A stretch of 64,000 bases of DNA from contig NC_090780.1 of NCBI RefSeq assembly GCF_040054535.1, positions 17,716,001 through 17,780,000 on the forward strand, in the 5' to 3' direction. The position numbers were made by a program, and so were the translations under genes. The DNA comes from Antennarius striatus (taxonomy: Eukaryota; Chordata; Actinopteri; Lophiiformes; Antennariidae). Under the pieces are notes generated by a model. That model was not told the DNA's origin. It did not search any database and saw only the letters and a program-made list of their open reading frames with translations. Positions 49,101 to 63,763 of this stretch are shown here, piece by piece (the stretch's first letter is position 1; each line of letters begins with the position of its first letter).

Positions 49101-52100
49101 CAGGTATTACAACTGGGCAGTCGCTGCACCTATGGTTTTATCAATGACAACTTTCCAGAAACCCCTACCCAAGGTATTTTTTAAATTCTATAATAGATGT
49201 CAGTAAGAAGCATATCAATGAATTCTTTTGACGGATGTGATCTGAGTTTGATGGGATTATGATGGAAGGATTGATATAATCTTTAGCCTTCTATTTTTTA
49301 CGTGTCACATAGAGTACAATAGAGCGGCTGGTAAAGGACAAAATGCACAAAAAGTCTGGACGCTGGTGGTTCTCCTGGGGGAGGAGGGACATGGACAATA
49401 ATCAGGTGCACTTTTAAGAATCACTGTCAGTGGTAACACCATTTGTGTGTGTGTGTGTGCGTGTGCGCATGTGCGTGTGCGCATGTGCGTGTGTGTCCGA
49501 ATCAGTATGAAAAGGAATGTCAACATTTTATAATAAAAATATGCACTTCTCATTTTATGCAGGGATTCTCAAATGTTAATCATGGTTGGTTTTTATCATC
49601 TGTGTGTTAAAAGACAAAAGAAAAAATGGTGGCATGAGATTTAAGTAAATGAAGGATGAAGTAAAATAACTTTCACTGTTGCCTGATTCTGTTGCTGGTT
49701 GGAATACACCTAGTCATGAAACCTTGTTTTTCAGCGAAAGAACTCCAAGGGTGAGCAAGGGGCACCACTGGCAAGTGTTTCGTCTGAAGTAAAGTAGGTC
49801 AACTCATTAAAAATTGATCAAATAGACAAACTTTAATCAATCTGGCAGTTGTATTTCATTTGGAATGGCACAGCATTTGGAATATCACACAAACACTCTA
49901 TACATACACATAATAAAAAACGTATATACATTGTTATAATTATCATCTTTTTTTGAACAATAGACATTTTTCATTACTGGAATCTGAACTATCAATATGC
50001 AATTTCGTTTTGCACCTCTAGAGGGCGTCAGAGATGCGTGGATAGACTTGCACAGCAAAAACGGTTTAAAAAATCTTTTATGAGTCTCTGGAGCTGGATG
50101 AAGATTTAATATAACTAAAGACCAATTAGTCACACTGTTCCCCATGACTCATGTTTTATTTTCATGCACAAATTTCTAAATAATTTTGTCAGTCTGTGAA
50201 CCATGTTTCTCACTGTGAATCTTTTTATGGATAATAAACAATGAGTCAGATTGTGTTAATTAGATGCTTGTTGTCTCTTCAGAGCTTTTTTGGATGACGC
50301 CAACAGTGATGAGACAGCGGGCCTTGGACAAAAAGCCACCATTACTCCCAGTTTGTCAACGGAGACCCTTAACGCCACGCAGTGCATCACACAGATGTAC
50401 CGCAAGTCACTACGTCTGACCTCTGAACAAATAGTAAATGATTCATAGAATAGAATAGATCCCACTCAGCTGTCTGCTGCATGAACCACTTGATTCTTGA
50501 AAGATTCTTACTTGAACTATTCCCAACCATTTACAAAAACAGGAGCGCCTAAACCTGCGCGAAGGAGCCAACAAGGTGGTGTTTAGCGTGACCACACAAT
50601 ACCAAGGTACATGCCGCTGTGAGGCCGCCATCTACCAGTGGAAGTGGGATGATCGCATCATCATATCTGACATAGACGGCACCATTACCAAGTACGAGCA
50701 ACCGTTTTAGGCGTGTTGTGGTGTACAGATATGTGAACAACACCACAAAACATGTTGGCTCATGTGTGATAACCATCGGTGTCTCTCCTGCAGGTCAGAT
50801 GCTCTGGGCCATATTCTACCTCAGTTTGGTAAAGACTGGACACATAAAGGCATTGCCAAACTCTACCACAAAATACACGAGTATGTCAAACTTTTTGTGA
50901 AATATCAGCAGTCAGACAAAAAACAAACATTAATACCAGATTAATTATCATTTAATTTTTAATGAATTTTTATAAATTGTGTGAACAAAAACAGATCAAA
51001 TATGTCCACCTCGGACGTTTACCTCTGATCTTTGCTGCCAGATGTTTGTTTCTATTTCCATGCGAGTTAAGCTTTTCAATCAAATAACACGGGCATGTGT
51101 GTGTAATTGCTGAAGATATTAGGTAGCTTATAATTGCATTCCAGAGGTGAGGAAAATATGAATTTTGTTGTGTTCAACCAAACATTTTAAATATAGTTTC
51201 TCCTTTCCTGGTAGAAATGGCTATAAGTTCCTGTACTGTTCAGCGCGAGCCATTGGTATGGCTGCCATCACCAAGGGTTACCTTCGGTGGGTCAATGACA
51301 GAGGCACTGTCCTGCCTAAAGGCCCTGTCCTGCTAGCGCCCAGCAGCCTGTTTTCAGCGCTTCACAGGTAACAAATACAACCACAGATACTGTCCTTCTA
51401 AGACATTATGTGTTTCCTTTGACAACGTGAATAAATGTATGGGAACACACAAACATCTTTGCTGACTGATCTGTTTGTCCTCACCTGTGCAGAGAAGTCA
51501 TCGAGAAAAAGCCGGAGATTTTTAAAATTGCCTGTCTCAGTGACATCAGGGACCTTTTCAACCCACTGAGGCAGCCCTTCTATGCCGCGTTTGGCAACAG
51601 GACCAATGTAAGTCATGTTGACGTCTCCTTAATCCACGCAACAGCCTTCAGCAACAGGTCTCCTTTCAGTCCAGTCTTGCTGGTGCTGAAGCCAAATTTC
51701 CTGGAAACACTGGTTTAATGATTGATTTTAATTCAGTCCTGTAAAAACCAAACAGTCTGTGCAGCGTTCAATCACACAAAGGTTAAAGTTTAACTGTTTT
51801 GTTGCTGTTGCCTTTGCAGGATGCTTTTGCATACATGCAAGTTGGGGTGTCTGACACAAAGTTATTTACTGTCAACCCAAAAGGAGAGCTCATCCAGGAG
51901 AAGACAAAAGGCAACAAGTCCTCGTACGTGTGTGACAAACACCAACATAAACACATGTACTGATAATATGTAATTGATTCTTAGTAGTTTCTACTGAGGT
52001 GAATGAAGAAGATGGGTCCTGTCCCAATGAACATAAATGGCCAAAAACACAATTCCAGTTAGACTCATTTTTAATGGAAATAATGATCTTTAATGTTACA

Positions 52101-52353
52101 CAGAAGTGATGCACATGCAGCTTTTTCTTTTTGTACTCCATATTTGAACATACATTTGCTTTTAGGATTAAAAGTCTACTTGTGTTTGCGTGTGCTTTGC
52201 AGGTACAGCCACTTGAGTGAGCTGGTGGAACATTTCTTTCCTGTGCTCTCCATCGAAGGCAGCTTGTGTTCTACTTTGGTGTGTCCAGAGTACAGCAGTG
52301 TCTCTTTCTGGAAAGATCCCCTGCCAGAACTGGACCTGGATGCTCTGCTGTAG
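46147..52353 (+). CDS. lpin3: Lipin-3 phosphatidate phosphatase
   Basis: Lipins are Mg2+-dependent enzymes that convert phosphatidate to diacylglycerol and also act as transcriptional co-regulators. Nineteen coding exons: 46147-46338, 46442-46537, 46649-46911, 47043-47150, 47240-47351, 47446-48262, 48369-48462, 48637-48824, 48928-49021, 49104-49173, 49313-49405, 49735-49793, 50283-50433, 50543-50691, 50794-50880, 51215-51367, 51493-51607, 51820-51923, 52203-52353. All junctions keep frame; 1031 aa. The N-LIP domain starts at Met1 ([20 protein letters not shown]). Residues 128-136 are a basic nuclear signal. The HAD catalytic motif DIDGT is at 822-826 and the co-activator motif LGHIL at 833-837. 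[11 protein letters not shown] and LCTSPIP favour LPIN3 over LPIN1/2. Human LPIN3 is about 851 aa; most of the excess is in the exon at 47446-48262. Confidence 0.95.
49445..49497 (+). repeat. (TG)n with TGTGCGCATGTGCG alternating purine-pyrimidine tract
   Basis: Alternating TG/CG sequence in an lpin3 intron. It is not part of an exon. Confidence 0.85.
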
Positions 52354-52506
52354 ACAACCCCCCATATTTACCTAATGTCACTTACACAAATATTAAAGCA
52401 TGCACAGAGGATACTGTAAAAGTCTTTATTTTCTGATTTTCTAGAGGATTTTCACAAAGTTTTTTCCACTATGCCTGAATGTTGGGGGAAAAAAACTATA
52501 AATAAA
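52354..52506 (+). other. lpin3: lpin3 3' UTR with poly(A) signals
   Basis: An ATTAAA lies near 52391 and a canonical AATAAA at 52501-52506, giving a short 3' UTR. A further AATAAA near 53399 could extend it. Confidence 0.55.
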
Positions 52507-52511
52507 TTGGC

Positions 52512-52547
52512 AAGTATGCCTTTAAAAGTTTTTTTAAAGGCATACTT
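52512..52547 (+). terminator. Perfect 16-bp hairpin just after the lpin3 poly(A) signal
   Basis: AAGTATGCCTTTAAAA (52512-52527), loop GTTT, then the exact reverse complement (52532-52547). It starts 6 bp after AATAAA, in the cleavage zone. The structure is seen directly; a role in 3' end formation is only a guess. Confidence 0.5.
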
Positions 52548-53929
52548 TTTTATTCAATTTCAAAAATGAATTTTGAAAAGTGCAACATATTTAAACTCTA
52601 AACACTTATAAAATGTGTATTTTTTTACTAGAGTTGTGCAATAGTAATGTATTCATCCAAGCAAATACCAAAAGTACAACTGCAATATTTCATATTTTGT
52701 GTGATTATTCTGAAAAATTTCAGTTCACTGCTAGAGTCTCAAAGTTTAGAAAATACCTGGGTGTGCACATAGCTTCCAAATAAACCTGTCATCTTTCTGT
52801 GAGTTGGGGTTTGAATGACTGCATGTCTGTAAGTGATTGTTGTTGGGTTGTTTTTTTACATTTGTTCATGTTTTTTGACTTGACATAATTTTTAAAGCTG
52901 CTGCATAAATACCAGGCAACCAATGTAGTTTTTTTAAGTACTTGGATTATTGTAATCTCTGTAGGAGATAAATTGCCACTCTCTGTTTTGTAATTTCTTA
53001 CCTATTTGATTCACCTGAGTCATAAATGTGTGCGTGAAGCTCCAATGAGGTAGATGGATTTTAGGCTGGATAACTGCTGAGTCGGAGGTGAAGGTGAAGA
53101 CGGACGGAACGAGAGAATTTGTTTTGCACTAACGGATTGACCTGAGCGTAGAATCACTATGAACTTTCCACATCCACATTTTCTTCATTTCAGGCAGTTC
53201 TTTAAAACATTCGGACATGATGAACGTAAAGCTGGATCAGACTGACTGACTTTTATTCCAGAGACATTAATTCAGGACTGTGCCTTTGTAGATAAAAGCA
53301 CTGTCATATATTTATTAGTTTTAAGCCTTTTTTCCTTCAGCTGTATGGAGGTGATTTGGTGCTGAGGAATTTATCACATTTAAACCAAAATGTACTGAAA
53401 TAAAAGTTAAAATAAAAACTTTTCGGTTGTACCCATTTTTATTGTGAAATGATTTGAGGTGCACAAACAAAAGTTCCACTTGGCGTTACTGCATTACTAG
53501 ACAAAACACAAATGAGTCCACCACACAGGGAACGTTCACAGGCCATGGCCAAACACTATCTGGACTTCTACAACCCAGCAACAATACTAGACTTTGACAT
53601 CGACCACATTCCACCATTCAGAGAAGGCAGATATCAGTTCATAAAAAAGGGATCCACATTTTACTGCATGTTGCAAATATTAATCTCATTTTTGAAACAT
53701 TCTATTTTCTTGAATGGTTTCATTCATTTTTTTTCCCCCAGGGCAATGCCAGTTCTGCAAGACTGACATTTAACATATTAATTACCCAGTGTCAAGGTGG
53801 AAATGTGCCAAAAAAAAAAAAAAAAAAGGAGAAAGGGTAAATAGGGTAAATACACCTGTTGCAGCTGATAAATGATTTATGAGCTGTTGCATCACCGCTG
53901 CAGGTGTGAATGAGGCAAAGGCGGATCTG

Positions 53930-53999
53930 ACTCCCTTTAGTCTGCGTCAGTGACTCACCTGAACAGGAAGACTCCAAACAGGACGGTACTGTTGAACAG
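53930..53999 (+). other. Probable 5' UTR exon of the RING/B30.2 gene
   Basis: The sequence ends TTGAACAG|GTTAGTGTG, a plausible donor at 54000. It pairs with the acceptor TTTTTCAG before 54668, 21 bp upstream of the start codon. The exon's left edge is unknown. Confidence 0.4.
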
Positions 54000-54667
54000 G
54001 TTAGTGTGTTTGTGTGTGTTTTGTCTAGGCCTTATGAAAATAACAAAGTGCATATTTGTTCCGATTGTTAAGTTGAAAGAAAAAGACATTAAAGCCAAAT
54101 CGATTGAAATCCTCAGCGAAGCGAAACTGATCGCTTATCAAAAGGGAAGTAAAAGTTGGCGTTCGGTGGAAATTGAATTCCAGTCGGACATACGCGCAAC
54201 AAAGTTTACATTCATTGAACCTTTTCCCTGTCTGTCTGGGAAAGGAGTGGATTCTGGATCTCAACTTTGTGAGTTCGGACTTCGTGCAATACCTCGTGAT
54301 AATGGTCAAATGTTTCATATAAACAAAGAATCCGGTCATTAAAAAAGGTTAAAAATTCAGTTTTGTCAGGAAATTTTCAAATTGCAGCTGAAAGTTTTCT
54401 GATTGAGGCGTCAAATAAAATAAATTAACAGGAGGGAGCTACATCCTACAAAACTTTCATGAGAAGGAAATTCTGGATTAAGGTGAAAGTAATAATGACA
54501 CCAGAATGGTTCTCAGATAGATCTCCATGGTTACTGTAACTCAGGTGACGCATGCTTTTAGGCGCTTGGACAGAAAGAGGGTATTGAGCTGCATGCCTGT
54601 TGGGTTGTACATTTTGTAAGATGTATGTATACACAATAAAAACACATTTTTCTACCCTAATTTTTCA
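54000..54667 (+). other. Putative intron in the 5' UTR of the RING/B30.2 gene
   Basis: It contains an open frame of about 100 codons (54031-54342) of unknown relationship, with no start context or domain that I recognise. The rest is AT-rich. Confidence 0.35.
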
Positions 54668-54688
54668 GTTTACCCATCAGCTGCCAAC

Positions 54689-56194
54689 ATGTCAATGAGC
54701 GAGAGTGAAGCAAACGTGTCTGAAAAAGCTCGTTCAGATGCTTTGGCTTTGGAGCTGACTTGTCCAATTTGCTTGGAGCTCTTCTCTCAGCCGGTTTCTA
54801 TTCCCTGTGGTCACATCTACTGCTTTGGCTGCCTTCAGACCATGGGAGAAGACCTCGACCACCACAACTGTCCTGAGTGCCAGGCAGAGTACCAAACTGA
54901 TGGCCTTGTTAAGAACTTCAAAATGTGCAGCATCATTGAGACTTATAAAGCCACTGCTGGGAAAGCCAACGCCGCTGCAGAACTAACAAATATCGACCAC
55001 CAGTCAGACAAGAGAGACAACAGGATTGGTCCTGAACAACGAAACACAGAATGCTGTCAGGATGTAGCCACAGCTGGAGAGAGCGAGTCCACGTTGTCTT
55101 TTAATCAAGAACAAGACAAAGATTCTGCAGAAATGGAGGGATATAAGTTCAAACTGACATCTCAGATGGCAGAGTTGGGCTTCGGGTTAGAGTTGGCAGA
55201 GAGCGTGCTGAGGAAAGAGAAGGAACGAGACTCCGAGATGGCCGCTGTTAATGGTCAGCTGAGACAGAAAGCACTCAAACTCTTAGGGCAGGTGGAGCAT
55301 TTGTCACAGCTCTACAGTCAACAGGTGATGCAGCTCATTGAAGAGGACTTGGGTCTGGATGAAGCTCATCAAGGCAGGAGAGTCAGTCAAGCTTCTGAGC
55401 TAACCGAGCAGCTAAGACAGGCCACGCTCAGAGCGGAGTCCCTTCTGACCAAAGTGCACCTGCCTGACTTTAAGGACGAGTTCTTGACTCTACAGCCTCA
55501 TATTATCGAGCTGTTAGCCAAGCCTGTGCAAGGAGAAGGAGATCCTATCAAATCAAACCCAAACCACACACAGGCCTGTTCCAAGCTGGAAGACATGAAT
55601 GCAGAGCTGAGGAAAGCATTTGGAGAGGTCCAGCGTTGCCTTCGAAACACCCTAAACCCGTCAGAGGTGACTTTTGACCCCGAAACAGCTCATCCCAACC
55701 TCATCCTCTCAGAGGATTTGAAAACGGTGACTTTCAGCAGCTCCAAGCAGCCCTACCCTCCCTCTGCACAAAGGTTCACCAGCTTCCTGCAGGTTCTCAG
55801 CACCCAGAGCTTCTTTGAAGGGGAGCATCGCTGGGAGGTGGAACTAGAAGGCTCTCCGTGGATCATTGGCGTGTGCTACAGTGGGAAGCTGGCCCGCAGC
55901 GGTGTACCCTCTGCTCTGGAAAGCAGCCGGAGCTCCTGGTGTCTGATGTGGTTCAACAACCTGCTGACCGCCTATGAGCAGAGCTACAGTGTGCCCCTGA
56001 AGAAGACCACAATGTCTCGCAGGCTAGAGATCAGACTGAGCTTCAAAACCAACAGGTTGAGCTTCTACAACATCAGCACCATTAGCGGGAAGACTCACGT
56101 GTATACGTTCAAGGCTGTCCTGACTGAACCAGTGCACCTGGCCTACAGGATGATATCAGGCCATCCAGATGCACGTGTCACTTTTTATTCATAA
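54689..56194 (+). CDS. RING-coiled-coil-B30.2 E3 ubiquitin ligase, TRIM/RNF135-like
   Basis: Intact single-exon frame of 501 aa. A C3HC4 RING finger occupies residues 25-64 (C25, C28, C40, H42, C45, C48, C61, C64) and would recruit E2 enzymes. Residues about 145-310 are Leu/Glu/Gln-rich helices, probably a coiled coil for dimerisation. From about residue 325 there is a PRY/SPRY (B30.2) domain: VTFDPETAHPNLILSEDLKT, then GEHRWEVELEG and SWCLMWFNN. No B-box zinc finger was found between RING and coiled coil, an arrangement shared with RNF135/Riplet and some TRIM relatives; the SPRY also resembles RNF135 in places. Teleosts have large TRIM expansions, so orthology is left open. The start has context AACATGT and follows a splice acceptor. 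AATAAA at 56868-56873 is a possible 3' end. Confidence 0.88.
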   Translation: MSMSESEANVSEKARSDALALELTCPICLELFSQPVSIPCGHIYCFGCLQTMGEDLDHHNCPECQAEYQTDGLVKNFKMCSIIETYKATAGKANAAAELTNIDHQSDKRDNRIGPEQRNTECCQDVATAGESESTLSFNQEQDKDSAEMEGYKFKLTSQMAELGFGLELAESVLRKEKERDSEMAAVNGQLRQKALKLLGQVEHLSQLYSQQVMQLIEEDLGLDEAHQGRRVSQASELTEQLRQATLRAESLLTKVHLPDFKDEFLTLQPHIIELLAKPVQGEGDPIKSNPNHTQACSKLEDMNAELRKAFGEVQRCLRNTLNPSEVTFDPETAHPNLILSEDLKTVTFSSSKQPYPPSAQRFTSFLQVLSTQSFFEGEHRWEVELEGSPWIIGVCYSGKLARSGVPSALESSRSSWCLMWFNNLLTAYEQSYSVPLKKTTMSRRLEIRLSFKTNRLSFYNISTISGKTHVYTFKAVLTEPVHLAYRMISGHPDARVTFYS

Positions 56195-56949
56195 TTATAA
56201 TCAGTAGTGCTGCTGCACCCGTTTTACACCCATTCTGCATTAAACTGCTCGAGTTCTGAGAAGTTCATATACTTTGCATTGGATCCATTTAGAATGAAAT
56301 AACAGAAAAAAATTACACATTTTTTTTGGTAATCAAATACAGACTGCAATTTACAATAGTTTATATTGAGCAGGGTTTTGCTATAATAACATTTAAAGAG
56401 TGTCATATCTATGCCATGTAAACATGTTTAAAATGTTCAGAATTTGAAACTTATGTTGTCATTCATTAGGATCTCTTCATTTTTACTTTTACTGAAGTAA
56501 AGCATTAAAGATTTTTAGCCACTCAAGGGTTGCTCATGTGTGATTTGATGACGGCCTATGCCCAGAAAAGCTTTAGATTACCCTTAAAGCACCTTGGTCC
56601 TAAGTACATTTCCATTAAATTCCGAACACGTGTATGAAATTGAAGACCTAATTCAGATATGATTGAGGAAGTCAGTCATGTGAATATTTTGTTATGTTAA
56701 AAGACAGTTTCTGATTTCCCCATTTCTGAGAAAACTTGTTTCAGAGAGTTCAGGATTTTGCACATTGCTTCTTTATTTCCTTTTATATGCTTTTTGTGAT
56801 GACATGAAACTGCTGTTACTTTGGTTGAAACATGCATGCTCAAATACGCTGGATAAAATAATGTTCCAATAAATTTTACAATTTTGTTGCAATTGGGGGT
56901 TTTTTTGTACTTAAGGGTAATAAACAGTGTGATGTATGTAGTATGCATG
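56195..56949. other. 3' UTR and spacer after the RING/B30.2 gene
   Basis: AT-rich, with AATAAA at 56868-56873. No other gene was seen. Confidence 0.5.
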
Positions 56950-57718
56950 CAGTTTGCAGCTGAGTGTGACGCGAGTGGGATGAGGATCAGCACCTCTAAA
57001 TCCGAGGCCATGGTTCTCGACCGAAAAAGGGTGGTGTGCCCTCTTCAGGTCGGTGGAGAGTCTTCGCCCCAAGTGGAGGAGTTTAAGTATCTTGGGGTCT
57101 TGTTCACAAGTGAGGGCAGGATGGAACGTGAGATTGACAGACGGATCGGTGCAGCTTCTGCAGTGATGCAGTCGCTGTATAGGTCTGTCGTGGTGAAGAA
57201 GGAGCTGAGTCGCAAGACGAAGCTCTCGATTTACCGGTCAATCTACATTCCTACTCTCACCTATGGTCATGAGCTTTGGGTCATGACCGAAAGGACAAGA
57301 TCAGTGGCTTTATAAAAGCGGCTGAAATGAGTTTCCTCCGTAGAGTGGCTGGGCGCCCCCTTAGAGATAGGGTGAGGAGCTCAGTCACCAGGGAGGAGCT
57401 CGGAGTAGAGCCGCTACTCCGCCTCGAGCGGAGCCAGCTGAGGTGGCTCGGGCATCTGTTCCGGATGCCTCCTGGACGCCTCCCTGGGGAGGTGTTCCCG
57501 GCATGTCCTACCGGGAGGAGACCTCGAGGAAGACCTAGGACACGCTGGAGGGACTATGTCTCTCGACTGGCCTGGGAACGCCTCGGGCTCCCCCCGGAGG
57601 AGCTGGAGGAGGTGTCTGGGTAGAGGGAAGTATGGGCATCCGTGCTGAAACTGTTGCCCCCGTGACCCGGCCCCGGAGAAGCGGTAGATGATGGATGGAT
57701 GGATGGATGTATGGATGC
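56950..57718 (+). mobile_element. Rex3 non-LTR retrotransposon, 5'-truncated
   Basis: The sense strand encodes the C-terminal half of a Rex3/RTE-type polyprotein: MRISTSKSEAMVLDRKRV, VEEFKYLGVLFTSEGRMERE, IYRSIYIPTLTYGHELWV, then after a frameshift near 57300 AAEMSFLRRVAGRPLRDRV, RLERSQLRWLGHLFRMPPGR and RPRTRWRDYVSRLAWERLG. A stop is followed by a very short 3' end made of GATG/TGGA units (57687-57718), the known Rex3 hallmark. The RT catalytic domain is missing. It is a dead copy. Confidence 0.88.
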
Positions 57719-58263
57719 AGTATTGTGAACTCGGAACAATAGTTATTGTTTTCTGATTATTCTATATTTACAAACAAATTCCTAACAGAATTTCTTATTG
57801 CATATTCTCATCCTTATATTTATTGGTCATTATCATTACTTTACATGGTGGGAGATCCCTGCCCCTGAAAATGATCCACTGATTTGTCAGTGGTCACAAC
57901 TCCTGTATTGCATGGGACTGACCAATGACTTGTATGGATCGCTCATACTGTGTTTTAAGCTCATAAATTTTAATCTTTAAGATTCTTAAAAGTGTATTTT
58001 TCTGCTTTTACAATGGCGTTTGATGTTTTCTCTTCTAACAACCACAGGGGACAAATACCGGGGATTAATAAGGTTAATTTTTTTTCTTCTTCCTCTTAAA
58101 TTGGGTTTATAGGGCTTGAAGCTGGAAGACTAAATTATATTGGAAGACATTTATAAATTTTTTTTTTTTTTAAAAATTCCGTTTTTACCTTCATTCAACA
58201 TAGAAATACAAGTCAGTAATCTGTTATCACTCGTAAGAATTGTAATTCACATGCCAAACCAGT

Positions 58264-58528
58264 CAGCGGCGTCAATGAGTCCGTCCGTTATCTGCTGAGC
58301 ACCAATAGAGAAGAAGAAGAAGAAGAAGAAGAAGAACAGGACTCTGCAGAAGAAGAAGACGAAGAAGAAACGAGTCAGCTGAGCCGACTGTGAGATAATA
58401 ACACAACAGTCGCGGAAAGCCATGTCCCATTTCAGCGATCAATGTATAGATCGCCTACACCGTGCCCTTCAACCTTATTATTTGTAAAACATATGCTATC
58501 ACCTCTGTCCGACTGAACCACTGAATCG
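58264..58528 (+). promoter_or_regulatory. tpra1: Candidate tpra1 promoter/5' UTR exon
   Basis: A modest CpG-containing stretch (CAGCGGCGTC ... GTCCGTCCG), the GAA repeats, and a donor TGAATCG|GTAAGATAA (GT at 58529-58530). A second possible leader ends at 58805 (TTAGCAAG|GTGAGTG). Either could splice to the acceptor before 60357. Inferred only. Confidence 0.35.
58309..58370 (+). repeat. (GAA)n purine microsatellite
   Basis: AAG repeats at 58309-58336 and 58349-58370, separated by ACAGGACTCTGC. They lie just upstream of the candidate tpra1 leader. Confidence 0.9.
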
Positions 58529-59399
58529 GTAAGATAACGCGTATCTAATTTGGTGCAGATTATGCTTGTTACGTGTGGTTGCTGTTACTGTATTGGACTT
58601 GCTCTTAAACCACGTTTTTTCGGACTTGCTGTATGTCAGGGGTCTTATTAACAGTTTTGCGACATGTTGAGTAGTACCTTGTATGTTGTGATACAACTAA
58701 CCAGGATTGGCGTGTTTGTCTGTAACGAAAGCTTGGATCAAATAGGTTGAATTACTACAATTACGTATCTCAACCAGCTAGCATACTACTGGCACCATTA
58801 GCAAGGTGAGTGAACACATGGGAAGTCCCCTTTACAGTAAATGAAGTCACACGATTAACCGTGGAAATGAAACTTACACAACGATACGGCAAAATTAGTT
58901 GTTGATTATGATCCAGCTCCAGCAAAAAGGGCTTTGAATTGAAACTGAGCCAGGAGCTTTTTTGTTTGTTTGTTTGTTTGTTTGTTTGTTTGTTTCAAAC
59001 GTAAACTCTGTGTTTGGGATAGAACAGCTATTGAGTTGGCTTTAGCTCTCTGATTGTGAGGTTAGTTAGAAAAAGCCAGACTTAAATGTAAGAACAATTC
59101 CGAAGAAAGCTGTTTTAAACACGAGTAATTCAGCAGTGAATTTACACTCAAAAGAATTTGAACTGCAGCAAAGCAAGCCTCAGAAGACATAATGAGTTGG
59201 TAATGAGTTTGGGTTGCTTAACCTGTCTTGGAAATGTAGTTCAAACTCAAAAATTTCAAAAATTTGAAAAAAAAAAAAAAAGATATGAAATTCAACATAT
59301 TATAAAGCTATAAAAAGTCACAAGCTGTTAAAAATAATTTATTAGTTTCATAGAGTCTTGTTTTAACCTACACTTATAAATATATAAATTAGCTCATTC

Positions 59400-59865
59400 T
59401 TCTTCTTTACCTTTCTGCTTTCCCCTTCAGGGGTCGCCACAGTGAATCAGTGTCCTCCATCTAACCCTGTCTTCTGCATCCTCTCCTCTCACACCAACTA
59501 CCTTCATGTCCTCTTTCGCTACATCCATAAACCTCCTCTTTGCTCTTCCTCTAGGCCTCCTGCCTGGCAGTTCAAAACTCAGCATCCTTCTACCAATATA
59601 TTCACTATTTCTCCTCTGGACATGTCCAAACCATCTCAGTCTGGCCTCTCTGACTTTATCTCCAAAACCTCTAACATGTGCTGTCCCTCTGATGTACTCA
59701 TTCCTGATCCTATCCTTCCTGGTCACTCCCAAAGAGAACCTCAGCATCTTCATCTCTGCTACCTCCAGCTCTGTCTCCTGTCTTTTCCTCATTGACACTG
59801 TCTCTAGACCAAACAACATTGCTGGTCTCACCACAGTTTTGTACACCTTTCCTTTCATTTTAGAT
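59400..59865 (-). mobile_element. 5'-truncated LINE, same family as 549-1248
   Basis: The minus strand keeps a nearly intact reading frame for the LINE C-terminus: VYKTVVRPAMLFGLE, ELEVAEMKMLRFSLGVTR, IRNEYIRGTAHVRGFGDK, LRWFGHVQRR and RMLSFELPGRRPRGRAKRR. It runs into the GGCGACCCC-type 3' signature near 59434. It is the least decayed of the four copies, so it is probably the youngest. It lies upstream of the tpra1 coding exons. Confidence 0.87.
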
Positions 59866-60367
59866 TAAACTAATCCAAAACTGCCAACAATTGTTTGATA
59901 AAAATATCTATCTGTTGCACATCGCGTTATTAGTCAGCCAACTAACCTCTAGAATAGCAAACAGTGAATATAATACGTAAAAATAAATAGAGATAAATCA
60001 ACAATCAATGCTTTTGACTAATCTTCACTTTTATGTTTGAGTGAACATTATAGTGCCATGGCTTACCTTTGTTAGTTACAGGTACAGTACAGTCAAATGA
60101 AATGAGGCTGGTAAAGGGGGTTCATTTATCATATAAATGCAAAACACATAGATCCATGTTGTTTGTTGTTGTTCTTCGAATGATCTACAAAAAATGTACA
60201 CTTCAAATGATGAATTAATTAGTAGGGGATTGCCAATGTTGCATAAAGACATTTGGAGCAAGTGCCTGTTTGGTACCACAGCCTTCAGTCTGCTTCACCT
60301 GACATAAATCAGTTTCCCTACTCATCTGATGATCATTACATTTGTTTTGTACTCAGGATCAGACACC

Positions 60368-63763
<3,396 letters not shown>

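Noticed and set aside
57554-57739. Minus-strand frame over the Rex3 tail
   Set aside because: Antisense of Rex3 plus its GATG repeats.
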